This document shows, one piece after another, positions 61,009 through 64,000 of a DNA stretch of 64,000 nucleotides (positions within the stretch are counted from its first letter, which is position 1; the number at the start of each line of letters is the position of its first letter). Location of the stretch: NCBI RefSeq assembly GCF_003721515.1, contig NZ_RJJD01000015.1:38258-102257 (forward strand), in the 5' to 3' direction. The notes below the pieces were generated by a model, which saw only the letters and a list, made by a program, of their open reading frames with translations, made no database searches and had not been told where the DNA came from. Source of the DNA: Rufibacter latericius. GTDB lineage: Bacteria > Bacteroidota > Bacteroidia > Cytophagales > Hymenobacteraceae. The position numbers were made by a program, and so were the translations under genes.

Positions 61009-61448
61009 AAACGGACTATCAAATGTTTTTCAATAACTACACTAGCAAAATACGTGTCTCAATCACCAAGTACCATCAACGGAAAATCATGTTATTGTTA
61101 AATTTTCACTAACAGATTTCCAACGAAGCGTTCTTTTTGTCTTATCACAATTTTGACAAGCCTAGGGGTTTACGAGCAACTTATACTGAGGTTCACTTTC
61201 TGTCCTAAAAGTTATCCACATATGAATAATTGCACGTATTTCTATGTTTTAATATTTAAAAATTTAATTATTCTTTTGTCGGTCTGTGGCTTTTACAAGC
61301 GGGTGCAAAGTTAGGCATTAAATTCATAATTCAATTATTCCGTTAGACAATTACTTATAATTAAGTAATAACCCTAAGGTTCTGGTCTCCAATTAATGAC
61401 AGAAGCCGTTGAATGCGGTATATTGTCAAAAAATTCAATTCTACTTTT
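61009..61448 (+). other. AT-rich intergenic region with an isolated DnaA-box match
   Basis: 440 bp of low-GC sequence between a divergent pair, without coding frames or strong hairpins. It contains one TTATCCACA, one TTATCACAA and an A/T-only stretch of about 30 bp near 61245-61275. Confidence 0.5.
61212..61220 (+). other. DnaA-box-like sequence TTATCCACA
   Basis: An exact 9-mer match to the DnaA box. It is the only exact copy seen in this gap, so it may be chance. Confidence 0.3.
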
Positions 61449-62900
61449 ATGCGTATCAGTCCCCTGTTATCATCTTTTTTCTTACTCGTAACCCTGTTCT
61501 GCCAAATACCCCGGGCGCAGGCGCAGAAGATAAAGTCAGCAGCGTTCTCCTATGCCCCAGAGGCGGCCGGCGACCAGTACAACCAACGCATCCCCAAGAA
61601 GGCCTTCGCGGTAAGCCCCACGGATTTTGTGATCCTCAGCCGAAAAGCAGACAACTCGTATGCCCTCATCCGGTACGGTGCCGATTTGAAGGCATCTTGG
61701 ACCACCCCTGTTTCGTTGCTGGGCAGTGAAACCGTAGAGGCTTTCTCGCACAACAATCAGACCGTTTTACTTATTACGCACCGTGTTCAGGCCGAGCAAG
61801 GCAGCCAGGCGCTGTATGGACGGTTGTTTGACGTGAACACCGGCAAAGAGATAAGCCAGACCAAACTACTGGATGCCCCCAGCAAAAGCCGGCGCCTAGG
61901 CGTGGCCATCTCCGCAGACGGTTCCAAACTGGTGGCGTATCATTCCATTACCCGAAACGAGGAACTCCAATCCATTAAGGGTACGGTCTATGATGCCTCG
62001 CTTACCAAGATCAAAGACAGAACCTATGATTTTGCGGGAGCCGGACAGCAGGTGAGCGCCCAGATTCAGATAGACAACCACGGAAATCAGTTCGTGAGCA
62101 TCCTCACCAACAATTCCATGCGCCTGAGCGTGCGCCGCTACAACAACCGCGACAATGAGATCAAGGTCATGGAAGTGATGCTGGGCGGCGTATTTGACGG
62201 AGAGAAAGTGTACGTGATGGATACTCATTTTCAGTTGCACCAGGACAGCAGCCTGTACGCCGCGGTACTGGTGGCCGAAGAAAAGAAAGGCGAGTACCAC
62301 AGCCTGAAAATGGTTCGGTTTGACTACGCCGCGGGCAACATGCGCTTCGCGGATGAGTTCCGGTTTACGCCCGAGTTTACCGAAAAGCTCACCAAAGCTA
62401 CCGGCGCCAAACGAGTAGAAGACCTCTACCTCTCAGATATCCTGATCAGCACCGAAGGTCAGACCCTTATAATTGCTGAGAAAAAATACACCGAAGGCGG
62501 CGAGAACAGCGATTACCACGCCAAGGAGCTGCTGCTGTTTGCCTATGACGAGTACCTGCACCCTACCTGGAATTCCGTGATTTTGAAAAACCAGACAGCC
62601 CCCGCCGCCGAAGGGTTTGCCGGCATCTCTTACAACGCGCACCTTATTGGCAACCGCCTGCAACTGCTCACCCTGGAAACCATCAAAGGCAAAACCGATC
62701 TGTACACGCGCTCCATCCATCTGTTAACCGGCGCCTCTGAACCACCCAAAGCCGTAGGCCTCAATGTAGCCAATGATAAACAGGTAGCCTTTGTAAAAGA
62801 CTTCACCACGTGGTTAGACGAACGCACCATCACCGCCGTGAACAGTCCGTCCAAAGCCTCGGCAGGTTTACGCCTCAGCCGGATTACCTTCAAGAACTAA
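61449..62900 (+). CDS. Secreted protein of unknown function, 483 aa
   Basis: From the ATG at 61449 (MRISPLLSSFFLLVTLFCQ) a signal peptide ends in RAQAQ; an ATG at 61413 adds 12 residues. The mature part is rich in beta strands with repeated YxxxL and GxxVYD-like units (SKLVAYHSITRNEELQSIKGTVYDASL; QIDNHGNQFVSILTNNSMRLSVRRYN), suggesting a beta-propeller. No catalytic motif or anchor was found. It may be a secreted or periplasmic sensor-like protein. It ends with a palindrome followed by a terminator. Confidence 0.75.
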   Translation: MRISPLLSSFFLLVTLFCQIPRAQAQKIKSAAFSYAPEAAGDQYNQRIPKKAFAVSPTDFVILSRKADNSYALIRYGADLKASWTTPVSLLGSETVEAFSHNNQTVLLITHRVQAEQGSQALYGRLFDVNTGKEISQTKLLDAPSKSRRLGVAISADGSKLVAYHSITRNEELQSIKGTVYDASLTKIKDRTYDFAGAGQQVSAQIQIDNHGNQFVSILTNNSMRLSVRRYNNRDNEIKVMEVMLGGVFDGEKVYVMDTHFQLHQDSSLYAAVLVAEEKKGEYHSLKMVRFDYAAGNMRFADEFRFTPEFTEKLTKATGAKRVEDLYLSDILISTEGQTLIIAEKKYTEGGENSDYHAKELLLFAYDEYLHPTWNSVILKNQTAPAAEGFAGISYNAHLIGNRLQLLTLETIKGKTDLYTRSIHLLTGASEPPKAVGLNVANDKQVAFVKDFTTWLDERTITAVNSPSKASAGLRLSRITFKN

Positions 62901-62902
62901 TC

Positions 62903-62940
62903 TGTTTTAGGGCTGTTTTCAGGAAAAGCGGCTCAAAGCA
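62903..62940. repeat. Dispersed palindrome, copy 26 (after the secreted protein gene)
   Basis: TGTTTTAGGGCTGTTTTC, AG centre, GAAAAGCGGCTCAAAGCA. It starts 2 bp after the stop and precedes a terminator. Confidence 0.75.
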
Positions 62941-62952
62941 GTATTAGTTGAT

Positions 62953-62998
62953 AAAAGAAACACCCATGGAATTCTAGACTCCATGGGTGTTTCTTTTT
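62953..62998. terminator. Terminator between the secreted protein gene and the lipoprotein gene
   Basis: AAAAGAAACACCCATGGA and TCCATGGGTGTTTC with A and T tracts, between two convergent genes. Confidence 0.9.
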
Positions 62999-63019
62999 AT
63001 CTTAAATCACATCAGGCTT

Positions 63020-63475
63020 TTACTGGGGTACCGTGAAACTGACACTTGCCCGGGCAGGATATTGCTCCAATCCCTGATTGGCTACCCGCGCCTGGATGGA
63101 AAACGCACTTCCGGGAGCAATGCCAGCGGGAACCTGGTAATTGAACAAGAGCGAATCGGTGCGGGTGACTTTGCTGTAGGCGGGTTGATAAGGTGTTTCC
63201 CCGATTTTGGTTTCCTGTGTGCCCATGATCATGTAGAACTGAACATCCTTAATCTGCCCCTCAGACCAGTACCGCAAATCCATCGTCAGGTTAGTGCCGG
63301 GCGCTACCGCCGTTGAAGCAGGAGTAACAAGCCGAAAGGTGGCAATCTTAGGTACATAGCCCAGATCTTCTTTGATGATTTCTTCCAAGTCCTCGGTAGG
63401 GTCTTCATCACAGGCGCTGAACGTGCACGCGAAAGCCAGCAAAGCCAGGGAAAAGAGGTTAAGTATATTTTTCAT
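63020..63475 (-). CDS. Lipoprotein following a SusD homologue
   Basis: 151 residues. A lipoprotein signal ends in FACTFSAC (Cys about 22), followed by an acidic linker DEDPTEDLEEIIKED. The rest is Ig-like (RLVTPASTAVAPGTNLTMDLRYWSEGQIKDVQFYMI; SFSIQARVANQGLEQYPARASVSF-like strands). Such small surface lipoproteins often follow susD and contribute to glycan binding; that is inference. It starts 13 bp after the SusD stop. Confidence 0.75.
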   Translation of the reverse strand: MKNILNLFSLALLAFACTFSACDEDPTEDLEEIIKEDLGYVPKIATFRLVTPASTAVAPGTNLTMDLRYWSEGQIKDVQFYMIMGTQETKIGETPYQPAYSKVTRTDSLLFNYQVPAGIAPGSAFSIQARVANQGLEQYPARASVSFTVPQ

Positions 63476-63483
63476 ATTGAGCC

Positions 63484-63510
63484 CGTTTTTATTGAAACAG
63501 CCATAAAACG
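63484..63510. repeat. Dispersed palindrome, copy 27 (truncated, overlapping the susD stop)
   Basis: CGTTTTTATTGAAACAG then CCATAAAACG: the left arm is shortened. The SusD stop codon lies inside it. Confidence 0.45.
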
Positions 63511-64000
63511 CCCGTTTGGGTAACGCCCTCAGGCAAACAGGTATTCACACCCGGCTCCTCGTCAGCGAGGTTAGACCGCTGCACCCAGGGATTACCCGGA
63601 AGTTGATTGATGACCGGTTTTTGCAGGCCTACATATACGTTTGGGTCATATTGGTAGCGCCGCATATCGGTCCAAGTTTCCATCTGCATGTACAAGGCCA
63701 GGTACTTCTGCAGCATGATGTCCTGCAGCGTAAACGTAGCGGAACCCAAGGCAACGGCCGGGTTCGTGACATAAGCGGTAATCTCGGCTTCAGAAGTCCC
63801 CACTTTCCGCATGCTGGCCTCGATCCCCCTGAGGTAAGCCGCATACGCCTCCTCCCGGTTGGTGTTGAACAAGGCCTCGGCGATGATGAACTGTATTTCA
63901 GCATAGGTAATGAACAAAATAGGCGCCACGGCCCGGGTATGCCAGGAAGTTGGGGTCATGTTCACGTTGGCGGAGGGCTCTCCTATTAGTCTGCCTGGGG
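63489..64000 (-). CDS. SusD/RagB-type outer-membrane lipoprotein, C-terminal part (5' cut by window edge)
   Basis: At least 170 residues, reading off the right edge. The SusD-like_2 C-terminal block is visible: PILFITYAEIQFIIAEALF, EAYAAYLRGIEASMRKVG, LGSATFTLQDIMLQKYLALYMQMETWTDMRRYQYD. SusD-family lipoproteins cap a TonB-dependent (SusC) channel to bind glycans or peptides; that partner should lie to the right. The operon continues with the small lipoprotein. The last codons overlap a truncated dispersed palindrome. Confidence 0.88.
   Translation of the reverse strand, partial: PGRLIGEPSANVNMTPTSWHTRAVAPILFITYAEIQFIIAEALFNTNREEAYAAYLRGIEASMRKVGTSEAEITAYVTNPAVALGSATFTLQDIMLQKYLALYMQMETWTDMRRYQYDPNVYVGLQKPVINQLPGNPWVQRSNLADEEPGVNTCLPEGVTQTGVLWLFQ

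Noticed and set aside
1-64000. CRISPR arrays, tRNA and rRNA genes
   Set aside because: I looked for spaced identical repeats and for cloverleaf or rRNA-like stretches and found none; the dispersed palindromes are kilobases apart and not array-like.

Overview
The window comes from a member of the Bacteroidota, most likely the Cytophagales family Hymenobacteraceae (Rufibacter-like; the genus is a guess). The evidence is a set of gliding-motility genes (gldB, gldD, gldE), a SusD-type protein, PorT-family barrels, a carotenoid hydratase and lycopene cyclase pair, an RND pump fused to its outer-membrane channel, TAnnTTTG-type promoter boxes and mostly weak Shine-Dalgarno signals. No rRNA, tRNA or CRISPR array was seen.

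Region 1 (1 to about 4.21 kb) is the right end of an integrative element. It is AT-rich and carries a serine recombinase cut by the window edge, a TerB-like gene, orphan small genes, a helix-turn-helix protein and a tyrosine integrase. The integrase lies about 190 bp from a junction where coding sequence of the comM/yifB Mg-chelatase-like gene resumes abruptly at its conserved NPCPCG motif. The element therefore appears to have split comM. Four 10-bp-phased repeats lie between the integrase and the junction.

Region 2 (4.7-26.2 kb) is chromosomal: three tandem PorT-like barrels, an M20 dipeptidase, plsY, a 1735-residue secreted protein of unknown function, prmA, tpiA, the carotenoid pair cruF-crtY, a DUF5694-like protein, a LytS/LytTR-type two-component pair and uvrA.

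Region 3 (26.4-42.1 kb) holds the 42-aa ribosomal protein THX, a heavy-metal efflux operon (CzcA-TolC fusion plus lipoprotein adaptor), an MFS transporter, cydAB divergent from a group III truncated haemoglobin, a DUF202 protein, YitT, and an ECF-like sigma factor with a small overlapping partner.

Region 4 (42.2-64 kb) holds nth, a serine hydrolase, a glycosyltransferase, gldB divergent from another PorT-like barrel, and the housekeeping block rng / 29-aa AURKAIP1-COX24 protein / TPR / HU facing mutY-ssb-gldE-gldD. It then has an exonuclease III, a GNAT, a Crp-type regulator next to a GlcG/HbpS protein and an exported hydroxyisourate hydrolase, recG, a large secreted protein, and the 3' end of a SusD operon.

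The most striking unexplained structure is a family of about 28 imperfect palindromes of about 36 bp spread through the chromosomal part and absent from the element. They usually sit a few bases after a stop codon, often between the stop and a separate conventional terminator. The arms co-vary while keeping their pairing. Their T-run is on the 5' arm, so they are not ordinary intrinsic terminators.
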